Shown here piece after piece: positions 17,202 to 25,299 of a stretch of DNA of 64,000 nt. Under the pieces are notes generated by a model. That model saw only the letters and a list, made by a program, of their open reading frames with translations, ran no database searches and was not told the origin of the DNA. Numbering within the stretch: position 1 is the stretch's first letter; the number at the start of each line of letters is the position of its first letter. Origin of the DNA: an uncultured Prevotella sp. (lineage in GTDB: Bacteria; Bacteroidota; Bacteroidia; Bacteroidales; Bacteroidaceae); assembly GCA_900317685.1 (NCBI GenBank), contig ONHQ01000012.1, forward strand, positions 1-64,000. The letters are read 5' to 3'. A program made the position numbers and the translations under genes.

Positions 17202-19145
17202 ATGCAGATGCGAAAGAAACGTCATTTCACCATCCGTGCGATAGGGCGGCAGTTGAGGCAGTGGCTGTTGCTCACTGGCTTATGTGCCTGCGCGGTGACT
17301 ACACAGGCTCAGAAGCGAGCTTCACGATCCTCGATGACCGACAGCGTCTTCCAGTTGAAGGAAGTCGTGGCCAGAGGCACACAAGCCGTATCGCCCCATC
17401 AGACGATTTCCCAAGAGCAACTCTCTGCCCTGGCCTCGAACAATGTCGCCGACGCACTGAAGTATCTCGCCGGCGTGCAGATCAAGGACTATGGTGGCCT
17501 CGGCGGGCAGAAGACGGTCAACGTCAGGTCGCTCGGCTCGCAGCACGTGGGCGTTTACCTCGACGGCGTACGCATCACCAATGCGCAGAACGGTACCGTG
17601 GACCTCGGCAAATACTCGCTGACCACACTGGAGTCGGTGTCGCTCTTCAATGCCAACAAGACCGAACCGCTGATGACCGCCAGTGAATATGCCTCGGCAT
17701 CGACGATCTATCTTCGCACGCGGCGCCCCGACAGCACCTCGCTCACCGCCAGCTACGGCTATGGCTCGTTCAACACGCACAAGGCCAACATTACCTATTC
17801 TTATAAGCGGCTGGCTCTCGTCGACGCGCAGTACACCCACACCGACGGCAACTATCCCTTCCGCTATCATACCGAATACGAGGACACGACAGGCCGCCGC
17901 CGCAACTCCGACCTCGACCAGATGCGCATCGAGGGCGTGCTCTTCCACGGGCCGCTACAGTGGCACACCTATTATTATCTCTCCTACCGTGGTCTGCCGG
18001 GCGGCATCGTGCGGCGGCTCTCTGACCAGTACACCGACGTAGGCCGCGAGTGGGACCAGAACTTCTTCACGCAGCTCTCGTGGCAGGACCATTTCGGACC
18101 CGTAGGACTGCGCGCCATCGCCAAGTATGCCAACGACCGGCTGCACTACCGGTCGGACTACGACAACAATATCAGCGTGCACAGCAATGTCACCTATCAC
18201 CAGCAGGATGCCTACGCGGCACTGGCAGCCTCCTATACTTATAAGGACTTCGGCATCTCGCTGTCGCCCGACCTGCGGTGGAGCGACCTCACCGCCGACA
18301 TGAAGCACTTCAGCTATGTCTATCGTCTGGATAGCAAGAACGCGCTCACCGCCTTCTACCGTCACGGCGGGCTGTCGCTCAACGCCACGGCACTCTACAC
18401 CTACTGCCGTGACCACACCCGACGCAAAGCCGAACCCCTGCACCGCTGGACGTGGGATGCCCTGGCCTCCTACCGTCTCGGCGACTGGACGCTGCGCGCC
18501 TTCTACAAAAGCGTGTTCCGCATACCCACGCTCAACGACCTCTACTATACGCTCACGGGCAACCGATTCCTCAAACCCGAATACACCAAGCAGTGGGACG
18601 CGGGCTTCACCTATGAGCATCGGTGGCTGCGCCTGCAGGTCGACGGATATTTCAACCATGTCAAAGACCGCATCGTCTGCCTGCCGCTGAAAGGGTCGTT
18701 TCAGTGGTCCATGCTCAACTACGGCTATACACGCTGCATCGGCACGGATGTCTCGGTCAACGCCACCTTCAAGCATCATATCGTTATGTTCTCCGCCACC
18801 TATCAGGACGACCGCAACCGCACCAATCCCGGAGGCAAGGACTACAACGACTTTGTGGCCTATGCGCCGCGCTGGTCGTTCTCGGCCATCTACACGTTTC
18901 TCTGGCGCGGGCTCTCCCTTTCGGTCTCGGATATGTTCGTCGACAAGCGCTACTGGACGGCTCAAAACAGCATTGACGCCCCCCTCGACCGCTACAACTG
19001 CATGGATGTGAAGGTCGGCTACCGTCTGCGTTGGTTCACGATAGAGGCCGAGTGCCAGAACGTCTTCGACAAGCCTTATGAGATGATTCAGCGGTGGCCT
19101 ATGCCGGGACGGCGTTATGCGGTGACAATGAAATGCAACTTGTGA
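17202..19145 (+). CDS. btuB: TonB-dependent outer-membrane receptor, BtuB-type
   Basis: A 647-residue receptor with signal peptide (LLLTGLCACAVTTQAQ). A plug domain (about 45-165) holds QEQLSALASNNVADALKYLA, VNVRSLGSQHVGVYLDGVR and SVSLFNANKTE, followed by a 22-strand type barrel ending RRYAVTMKCNL, with the terminal hydrophobic pattern needed for barrel assembly. It lacks the SusC-type N-terminal extension, so it is a classical small-ligand receptor. The cobalamin riboswitch immediately upstream identifies the substrate as cobalamins or precursors. The start could be 17202 or an ATG two codons later. Two secreted proteins follow on the same strand, as in Bacteroides BtuB-BtuG loci. Confidence 0.9.
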   Translation: MQMRKKRHFTIRAIGRQLRQWLLLTGLCACAVTTQAQKRASRSSMTDSVFQLKEVVARGTQAVSPHQTISQEQLSALASNNVADALKYLAGVQIKDYGGLGGQKTVNVRSLGSQHVGVYLDGVRITNAQNGTVDLGKYSLTTLESVSLFNANKTEPLMTASEYASASTIYLRTRRPDSTSLTASYGYGSFNTHKANITYSYKRLALVDAQYTHTDGNYPFRYHTEYEDTTGRRRNSDLDQMRIEGVLFHGPLQWHTYYYLSYRGLPGGIVRRLSDQYTDVGREWDQNFFTQLSWQDHFGPVGLRAIAKYANDRLHYRSDYDNNISVHSNVTYHQQDAYAALAASYTYKDFGISLSPDLRWSDLTADMKHFSYVYRLDSKNALTAFYRHGGLSLNATALYTYCRDHTRRKAEPLHRWTWDALASYRLGDWTLRAFYKSVFRIPTLNDLYYTLTGNRFLKPEYTKQWDAGFTYEHRWLRLQVDGYFNHVKDRIVCLPLKGSFQWSMLNYGYTRCIGTDVSVNATFKHHIVMFSATYQDDRNRTNPGGKDYNDFVAYAPRWSFSAIYTFLWRGLSLSVSDMFVDKRYWTAQNSIDAPLDRYNCMDVKVGYRLRWFTIEAECQNVFDKPYEMIQRWPMPGRRYAVTMKCNL

Positions 19146-19228
19146 TTGTTGTATGGTGATATTTGAAGGTAGAATGTTGGTAGAATGAAATATATCGCAT
19201 GAAGATAATAGGTAGAAAGTACAAGACT

Positions 19229-20476
19229 ATGGTAAAGAAATTGTTATTAGCGTTAGCGCTCCTCACCTCTCCCTTCTTTGGGCAGAGCGGGGCTTATTCG
19301 TCGTTGTCAGCCCAAACAAAAGAGAATCTGATCATTTGCAATGAAGGCAACTGGCAGAGTGACAACGGACAGCTGGCATATTATGACAGCAAGACAAATA
19401 CGCTGACCAACCAATGGTTTCGTCATGTCAACAAGACGAAGCTCGGTGATACCCCCAATGATATTATCCAGGTCAACGACACGCTGATCGCCATTGCCGT
19501 CAACTGGAGCAACATCATCCAATTTATCCACCCCGATGGCACGGCCTGCGGGGCCACGGAGGGCGTGCCCAACAACCGCCGTCTCTGTTCCGACGGACAG
19601 TATCTTTATGTCACTTCGTATGCCCACAAATGTGGCACCACCACGTTCACCAAAGGCTATGTGGCCAAGATCGACGTGAAGACGAAAGCCGTTGTCGGCA
19701 CCTGCGAGGTGGGCTGGGAGCCGGAGGGCGTGCGGCTCTACAAAGACATGCTCTATGTGGCCAACACCGGTGGCTATTCCTTCCAGGAGGGTCATGACTA
19801 CGAGAAGACGATCTCTGTGGTTGATCCTACGACGATGACGCTCGTCAGAAACATAGACACAGGCTGCATCAATCTCTATAGCGAGATGTCGCAAGCCGGA
19901 CAATATCTCTGTGTCAACTCAGCCGGTGACTATTACGACAATCCTCCCAAGACGGTCGTGCTGGACTGTGAGACCGACAAAGTCACCACTTTTGATTTCC
20001 CCTGCACCTACAACACCACCGACGGCAAGAAGTTCTACACCATCGGCTCGCAATTCTCCTATGACACGGGAGACTATACATGGTTTGTCAATACCATTGA
20101 TCCGCAGACGATGACGGTCACCGATGGTATCTTCAACGACGCCATCACCAGTAAGATCAAGTCGCTCACCGCGCCCTACGAGATCTATGTGTCGCCCTAC
20201 ACGGGCAATCTCTACTTCACCGACGCCCAGAGCTATGCTTCCGCCGGGGATCTCTACGGCTACACCACCGACGGCAAGGCTCTCTTCGGACCGCTGGAGG
20301 CATATATCAATCCCGCACACATATTGGCACTCAAGCCTCAGACTGCAACGGCCATCAACTCTATAGCGGCAAAGAACCATGAGGCTGCGCCATCCTACAA
20401 CCTTGCCGGACAACGTGTCAACGGGCAATACAAAGGTGTGGTGGTGAGAAACGGAAAGAAATATATTCAGAGATAA
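19229..20476 (+). CDS. BtuG-like secreted beta-propeller (YncE-like)
   Basis: About 415 residues with signal peptide (KKLLLALALLTSPFFGQSGA). Repeated blade-like segments follow: YYDSKTNTLTNQWF, VAKIDVKTKAVVG, ISVVDPTTMTLVRNI, VVLDCETDKVT, VNTIDPQTMTV. In Bacteroides, BtuG is a surface beta-propeller that captures cobalamin and sits on BtuB; position and fold make the same role likely here. Unlike BtuG it shows no lipobox cysteine. Instead it ends in YNLAGQRV...YKGVVVRNGKKY, a short tail shared by secreted proteins of this window. An ATG at 19199 would add 10 residues; the one at 19229 puts the signal peptide first. The gap from btuB is about 83 bases. Confidence 0.75.
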   Translation: MVKKLLLALALLTSPFFGQSGAYSSLSAQTKENLIICNEGNWQSDNGQLAYYDSKTNTLTNQWFRHVNKTKLGDTPNDIIQVNDTLIAIAVNWSNIIQFIHPDGTACGATEGVPNNRRLCSDGQYLYVTSYAHKCGTTTFTKGYVAKIDVKTKAVVGTCEVGWEPEGVRLYKDMLYVANTGGYSFQEGHDYEKTISVVDPTTMTLVRNIDTGCINLYSEMSQAGQYLCVNSAGDYYDNPPKTVVLDCETDKVTTFDFPCTYNTTDGKKFYTIGSQFSYDTGDYTWFVNTIDPQTMTVTDGIFNDAITSKIKSLTAPYEIYVSPYTGNLYFTDAQSYASAGDLYGYTTDGKALFGPLEAYINPAHILALKPQTATAINSIAAKNHEAAPSYNLAGQRVNGQYKGVVVRNGKKYIQR

Positions 20477-20506
20477 CAATCATACACATTATATTATATA
20501 TAGATT

Positions 20507-22210
20507 ATGAGAAAAGTTCTACTCTTAGTCGTCCTTGGTCTGGCGGCACTCTCGGCTTCAGCCCAGAAAATCAGTACGTCAGCACCCAGCAAGTATCTGC
20601 AGGCTGTTGACGAATATCGTCCGGCTCCCGGGCAGTTTGTCAATACGCTGCCGAAATACGAAGCCGGTGACAACGCCACCACGATGGCACAGAAATGCAC
20701 CGATGCCATCGCCAACGGCAAAAATGGAATGATCACGCTGGGTGCCTACGGTGGCTACGTGACATTTCATTTCGATCACAGCATCGCCAACGTTCATGGC
20801 CAGCGTGACTTCTTTATCGCAGGAAACGGCTTCGAGGGCAGTGCTGAGCCGGGCATCGTGATGGTGAGCAAGGACATCAACCACAATGGCATCGCCGATG
20901 ATCCCTGGTACGAGATCGCTGGTAGTGCCGACCTCGACAGTCAGAAGAGGCCGGTCTTTGGCTATCAGATCACCTACACCATCGACTCGCTCAAGGATAC
21001 GCCGTGGACCGACAATCAAGGAGGAAAAGGCGTAGTAGCTCGAAATATGTTCCATGGTCAGGAATATTTCCCGCTTTGGCTGCAAAGTCCGCTGACCTTC
21101 CAAGGTACGCTGTTGCCCAACAATGCCGCAAAAGTGGATGGCATTTGGAAACTCAAGAGCTACAACTACGGCTATGTCGACAATCAGTCGAATGCTGACA
21201 CCACAGCCTGTAGCTTCGACATCGACTGGGCTGTCGATCCCGTCAGCCGTGACAGCGTGCTGCTCGACTATGTCGACTTTGTGCGGGTCTACACTGGCTT
21301 GAACCAAGCTGCGGGCTGGCTCGGCGAAACGTCCACCGAGGTCTGCGGTGCTGAGGACCGTCACCTGGACGCTTCGGTCACCACCGTTCAGCATCATATC
21401 GACGCTGTGGTCGACTTCGAGGACATCAAGCTCGGTACAGACTCTATCATGCCGCTGAGCGAGGACGACCCGGAGTTCAGCTCCAAGGGTTTCGTGTTCC
21501 ACTACAACTATTCCCCCGATTGGAACTACTGGTCTGGCTTCTGCGTAACTGGCAAGCATGACACATCGTTCAAGGACTACCACGATCAGTACAACAGCTG
21601 TGTGGGTCACGGCTACGCACAGTCGCAGAACTATGCTGTCGTCTATCCGCAGGGCGAGGAGATCAGCGTCGCTGACGGTAAGAAGACGATCAGCGGATTC
21701 TATGTAGCCGCAAATTCCTATCTGCAAAATGCCATCCTCACCGGCGACGGCATGACACCGGGTGCCTTCACGAAGGGTGACTGGTATCGTGTGGATGTCA
21801 TCGGCATGGATGGCGAGACAAAGAAAGACACGGTGTCGTACTATCTCGCTGACTATCGCTCCGACAACGAGGCTGACCACTACTATGTCAAGGACTGGAC
21901 ATGGCTCGACCTCTCGGCACTGGGCGACGTGACGGGTATCACCTTCCATCTGAGCAGTAGCCGCACCAACTCTTGGGGTATGACTACGCCGGCCTATTTC
22001 CTGATGGATGACTTCAACGGAGTTTATGACGGACGCAGCCGCAAGCTCGCTGCCATCACCAAGAACGACGCCCCAACGGCCATCTCCGCTGTCAGCGTGA
22101 ACCGTGCTCAGGCTCACGATGGTGTCGCTTACAACCTCGCAGGACAACGTGTCGGCAAGGACTATAAGGGCGTAGTCATCCGGGGCGGTAAGAAATATGT
22201 CGTGAAATAG
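20507..22210 (+). CDS. Secreted DUF4465-type protein of the cobalamin locus
   Basis: A 567-residue protein with a clear signal peptide (RKVLLLVVLGLAALSASAQ). The first half (about 30-270) is a beta-sandwich-like region with ITLGAYGGYVTFHFDHSI and DINHNGIADDPWYEIAGS. The second half (about 300-510) looks like DUF4465: VVDFEDIKLG, FVFHYNYSPDWNYWSGF, SWGMTTPAYFLMDDF. It ends in YNLAGQRV...YKGVVIRGGKKYVVK, nearly the same tail as the preceding protein. It follows the propeller gene with a 30-base gap. Proteins of this type recur in cobalamin-riboswitch loci of Bacteroidetes, so surface cobalamin binding (a BtuH-like role) is a reasonable but unproven guess. Confidence 0.7.
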   Translation: MRKVLLLVVLGLAALSASAQKISTSAPSKYLQAVDEYRPAPGQFVNTLPKYEAGDNATTMAQKCTDAIANGKNGMITLGAYGGYVTFHFDHSIANVHGQRDFFIAGNGFEGSAEPGIVMVSKDINHNGIADDPWYEIAGSADLDSQKRPVFGYQITYTIDSLKDTPWTDNQGGKGVVARNMFHGQEYFPLWLQSPLTFQGTLLPNNAAKVDGIWKLKSYNYGYVDNQSNADTTACSFDIDWAVDPVSRDSVLLDYVDFVRVYTGLNQAAGWLGETSTEVCGAEDRHLDASVTTVQHHIDAVVDFEDIKLGTDSIMPLSEDDPEFSSKGFVFHYNYSPDWNYWSGFCVTGKHDTSFKDYHDQYNSCVGHGYAQSQNYAVVYPQGEEISVADGKKTISGFYVAANSYLQNAILTGDGMTPGAFTKGDWYRVDVIGMDGETKKDTVSYYLADYRSDNEADHYYVKDWTWLDLSALGDVTGITFHLSSSRTNSWGMTTPAYFLMDDFNGVYDGRSRKLAAITKNDAPTAISAVSVNRAQAHDGVAYNLAGQRVGKDYKGVVIRGGKKYVVK

Positions 22211-22348
22211 TCCCGTAGTGGGGCAGCTTCCCTAACGACCAACAAAGAAAAGGTAAGGAAACTGGAAAATCGGCACACCTGATCAACACGAAGGGGTGAG
22301 ACTCAACCTACGGGCTTGACGGCGAGCTTGCTCGCAAGGCTATAATGT

Positions 22349-22389
22349 CCGCTGAGGGCAGCTTCCGGGAGGGCCGCTGCCCTCAGCGG
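22349..22389. terminator. 14-bp perfect GC-rich hairpin
   Basis: CCGCTGAGGGCAGC and its exact complement enclose a 13-base loop, 139 bases downstream of the DUF4465 gene. There is no U-tract after it, so it may be a transcript-end stabiliser or a structured RNA rather than a simple terminator. Confidence 0.45.
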
Positions 22390-22563
22390 CCTAACTATGA
22401 AACATACTTTATAAGAATCGCTGAATTTAAGTTAACGTTCCGCGTAGCGGAGCGTTAGTATCATACAGAACCACTGGCACGTATTTCTCTCGCAAAGCCG
22501 CGAAGGACGCAAAGTACTGAAGCACACCCAAAGGCTATCTACCAACATTCATCGTTGTCTTTC

Positions 22564-22617
22564 TTTTAACGCGCCATCTTCGATGTCATCAAGAATATAA
22601 ACGAATATCGAGAATAT
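22564..22617 (+). repeat. Copy of the AT-rich intergenic element
   Basis: Begins TTTTAACGCGCC and contains AAGAATATAAACGAATAT then GAGAATAT, matching the left arm of the inverted repeat at 13880-14020. Confidence 0.65.
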
Positions 22618-22685
22618 AGGCACAGTGGATATTTTCCGTGGGTCGGATAAGAGATCTCTTCTCTGATCGATTACAGTTTATAGGA

Positions 22686-22766
22686 AAGGAAAATAGTCCC
22701 GGACGAAAATCGCTATCGCGTAAAATTGCGCATTGGCGCTAAAACCCGTACAGGACTATTTTCCTT
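22686..22766. repeat. Long inverted repeat (14-bp arms, 53-base interior)
   Basis: AAGGAAAATAGTCC (22686-22699) and its exact complement (22753-22766) enclose a 53-base interior with GCGCATTGGCGC-like sub-stems. The minus-strand helicase gene ends 38 bases to the right, so it may also serve as its transcript end. The flanks also partly pair, as in a small non-autonomous element. Confidence 0.6.
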
Positions 22767-22803
22767 CACTTACAGGGATGATTGACGGTACCAGAAAGGT
22801 GCG

Positions 22804-25299
22804 TCAGCGTATTTGCAGGAGGCACATCTGCCGCACTCTGTCCGTCATACCCTTGACGTCAAGGACACCATAGGCAAAGCCCTTACGCGTGAGCTCCACG
22901 GGCAGGATGTCGTCGTATTTGTCGAAGACGGGGGCCTCGTTGGGATAGAGCAGTTCCATGGCATCAAGCGGCTTCCCTATCTCATCGGCAAGGATGACAA
23001 AGAACTCCTCGGGCGACACCGACATGGTGAACTGCATGTAATAAGGCCGTACCGAGTCAAAGCCCTTCAGTCCCATCCGCTCGCCACAGCGAATCCTCAG
23101 AAAACGCTCCATGGCCAGGAAGGCATAGCTGCCCAACCATGGGAAGAGCGCGTACATCTGTCCGCCCAACGGCAACAGCCATCTGATGCCAAGCCCCGAC
23201 TTCGTGGCGGCATCACGCGCCTGCGCCAGACGGGCACGTGCATGGGGCAGCAAGGCATGGTCTGCCATCAGCCGCTGACCATTCTGCTGTTCCAAAGACT
23301 CTTCACGATGGAAAGCTGCTGACGCCGGTGCCAGTATATCGTGCATCTTCTCCAAGATCCTCGTGTGGATGTCGCCGGGCTCGTCGCCGAAATAAGCAGG
23401 CACAATACCCTTAACGGGATGGCAATAGACCACATGGCGATTGCGGTCCACCTCCTCGACGACCCACACCCTGCCGGCAATGGCAATCTTGTCGCGCACG
23501 GGTGGCGGCTTGACGATGGTGCCCAGTTCCTGCGACTCACAGCGCACCTTATATTCCTCATTGTCCTGGAAGACAGCATAGAACTTGAAGTTGTTGACCA
23601 CACGCTCCCCCTTGAGTCCGACGATGAGCCCGCCACGCTCCGTCGTCTCGATATGGTCAATCTTAAGCAGATGGCGCAACAGCGTGCGGTAGTCATCCTG
23701 CGAGATACCCCGGAAATAGCTCAGCGTCAGCACGCGGCGGGCGAGCTCTGCCGGTGTCATCTCCCCTCCCGATGCCAGTGTGGACATCGTCTGATGATAG
23801 AGCAGAGAGTAAGGCAGCCGTCCCGTGCGCGGCGGTTCCACCCACCGGTCTTTCAGATAGAGTTCTATCAGAGCAATGGCCTGCAAGAGCTTCCAGGGTA
23901 TCGTCTCGGGCATGAGCGCGCGCTGCTCGGCATGGTCCTCACGGATGACGAACCACATCTCCGAAGGTGCCCCCCGACGGCCCGTCCGCCCCATGCGCTG
24001 CAAGAAAGAGCTGACGGTGAAAGGGGCGTCAATCTGAAAAGCGCGTTCCAGACGCCCGATGTCGATGCCTAACTCCAGGGTCGACGTGGTACACACGGTG
24101 GCCAGCGAGTCCTCGCGTTTCATCTCCTCCTCCGCACTCTCGCGGTAGCTCGTCGAGAGGTTGCCGTGATGGATGAGGAAACGGTCGGGCTCATGCACGG
24201 CCTCGCAGTACATCCTCAGCGTGGCGCACACAGTCTCGCACTCCTCACGAGAGTTGGAGAAGACGAGGCACTTATGGCCACGCGTGTGGTTGAAGATATA
24301 GAGCAAGCCCGGATCGGCTGCTGAGGCCAGCGGGCCGTTTTGCTCTGCATCCAAGCGGGCCTTATCATCATTAGTAGCGCGTGCGTTGGCATTATCGTCA
24401 TTCATGTTAAGCGGACTGCCGCCTTTCATCTCCCTACGCGCTTCAGAAGGGTGCGACGGCTCCACGTTGGTTTGGAAGGGGTCGTAGCCATTGATTTTCT
24501 CCTTATCGTAATGTCCCCGAAGGATACTGCCTGTGATGGAGGTCTGCTCTTCGGGCAGCGCTACGCGATTTTCCGCCGACGGGTAGGAAGCCTGTTCCCC
24601 ATTGTTGAAGAAGTGTGCCACCGAGATTCTCCATTTCGCTCCCGGTGCCTTGATACGTGGTATGACCGTGCCGCGCCCTGTCCCGGCGGACAGGAAGTTG
24701 CCCACCATCTTCAAGTCGCCAATCGTGGCCGAGAGCCCCACGCGCCGCGGAATGACTCCAGCCAGTCGCTGCAACCGCTCCAAGAGGCAGAGCGTCTGAC
24801 CGCCACGATCGCCACGAAGAAAGGAGTGGATCTCGTCGATGACCACAAAGCGCAGGTCACCGAAGAGCGACGGTATCTGCGAGTGGCGGTGCATGAGCAT
24901 GGCTTCAAGACTCTCCGGCGTGATCTGCAGGATGCCCGAAGGATGTCGCATCAGCTTTTTCTTCTGTTCCTGCGACACGTCGCCATGCCAGTGCCAGACC
25001 TCCACGCCACATTCGCGGCAGATGTCGTTGAGCCGCACAAACTGGTCGTTGATGAGGGCCTTCAGCGGTGCGATATACAGACAGCCGATGGAAGTCGGTG
25101 GCTGCTCCTGCAACAGCGTGATGATAGGGAAGAAAGCCGCCTCGGTCTTGCCCGCCGCCGTGGAGGCTGAGAGCAGGACATTGGCCTCGGTGTTGAAGAT
25201 GGCATCGCCTGCCGCAGCCTGGATGGCGCGGAGCGCCTGCCAGCCCTCTTCATAGATATAGTGCTGGATGGCAGGAGAATATCGTGCGAAGATGTTCAT
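22804..25299 (-). CDS. sngC: Lhr-like DEAD/DEAH helicase, Shango SngC
   Basis: An 831-residue SF2 helicase. Motifs: Walker A STAAGKT (about 46-52), ITPESLEAML, DEIH box (155-158), SATIG (190-194), SNSREECE, TSTLELGIDIG and QRMGRTGRRG. An inserted hydrophilic stretch of about 90 residues (233-328) separates the two RecA domains. The C-terminal half is an Lhr-type winged-helix and accessory region. Together with the preceding ATPase and TerB-domain genes it matches the three-gene Shango anti-phage system (SngA, SngB, SngC); the same ATPase-helicase type is BrxD-BrxHI in type II BREX. The start ATG overlaps the stop of sngB in an ATGA, so the two are translationally coupled. Confidence 0.85.
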   Translation of the reverse strand: MNIFARYSPAIQHYIYEEGWQALRAIQAAAGDAIFNTEANVLLSASTAAGKTEAAFFPIITLLQEQPPTSIGCLYIAPLKALINDQFVRLNDICRECGVEVWHWHGDVSQEQKKKLMRHPSGILQITPESLEAMLMHRHSQIPSLFGDLRFVVIDEIHSFLRGDRGGQTLCLLERLQRLAGVIPRRVGLSATIGDLKMVGNFLSAGTGRGTVIPRIKAPGAKWRISVAHFFNNGEQASYPSAENRVALPEEQTSITGSILRGHYDKEKINGYDPFQTNVEPSHPSEARREMKGGSPLNMNDDNANARATNDDKARLDAEQNGPLASAADPGLLYIFNHTRGHKCLVFSNSREECETVCATLRMYCEAVHEPDRFLIHHGNLSTSYRESAEEEMKREDSLATVCTTSTLELGIDIGRLERAFQIDAPFTVSSFLQRMGRTGRRGAPSEMWFVIREDHAEQRALMPETIPWKLLQAIALIELYLKDRWVEPPRTGRLPYSLLYHQTMSTLASGGEMTPAELARRVLTLSYFRGISQDDYRTLLRHLLKIDHIETTERGGLIVGLKGERVVNNFKFYAVFQDNEEYKVRCESQELGTIVKPPPVRDKIAIAGRVWVVEEVDRNRHVVYCHPVKGIVPAYFGDEPGDIHTRILEKMHDILAPASAAFHREESLEQQNGQRLMADHALLPHARARLAQARDAATKSGLGIRWLLPLGGQMYALFPWLGSYAFLAMERFLRIRCGERMGLKGFDSVRPYYMQFTMSVSPEEFFVILADEIGKPLDAMELLYPNEAPVFDKYDDILPVELTRKGFAYGVLDVKGMTDRVRQMCLLQIR

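Larger units (their letters stand above)
22211..22803. other. Structured intergenic region, no gene
   Basis: Between the convergent ends of the cobalamin locus (plus) and the helicase gene (minus). It contains GCGAGC/GCTCGC (about 22322-22335), a 14-bp hairpin at 22349-22389, a hairpin AACGTTCCGC/GCGGAGCGTT (about 22433-22456), a copy of the AT-rich repeat (22564-22617) and a long hairpin at 22686-22766. No credible reading frame. Confidence 0.6.
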
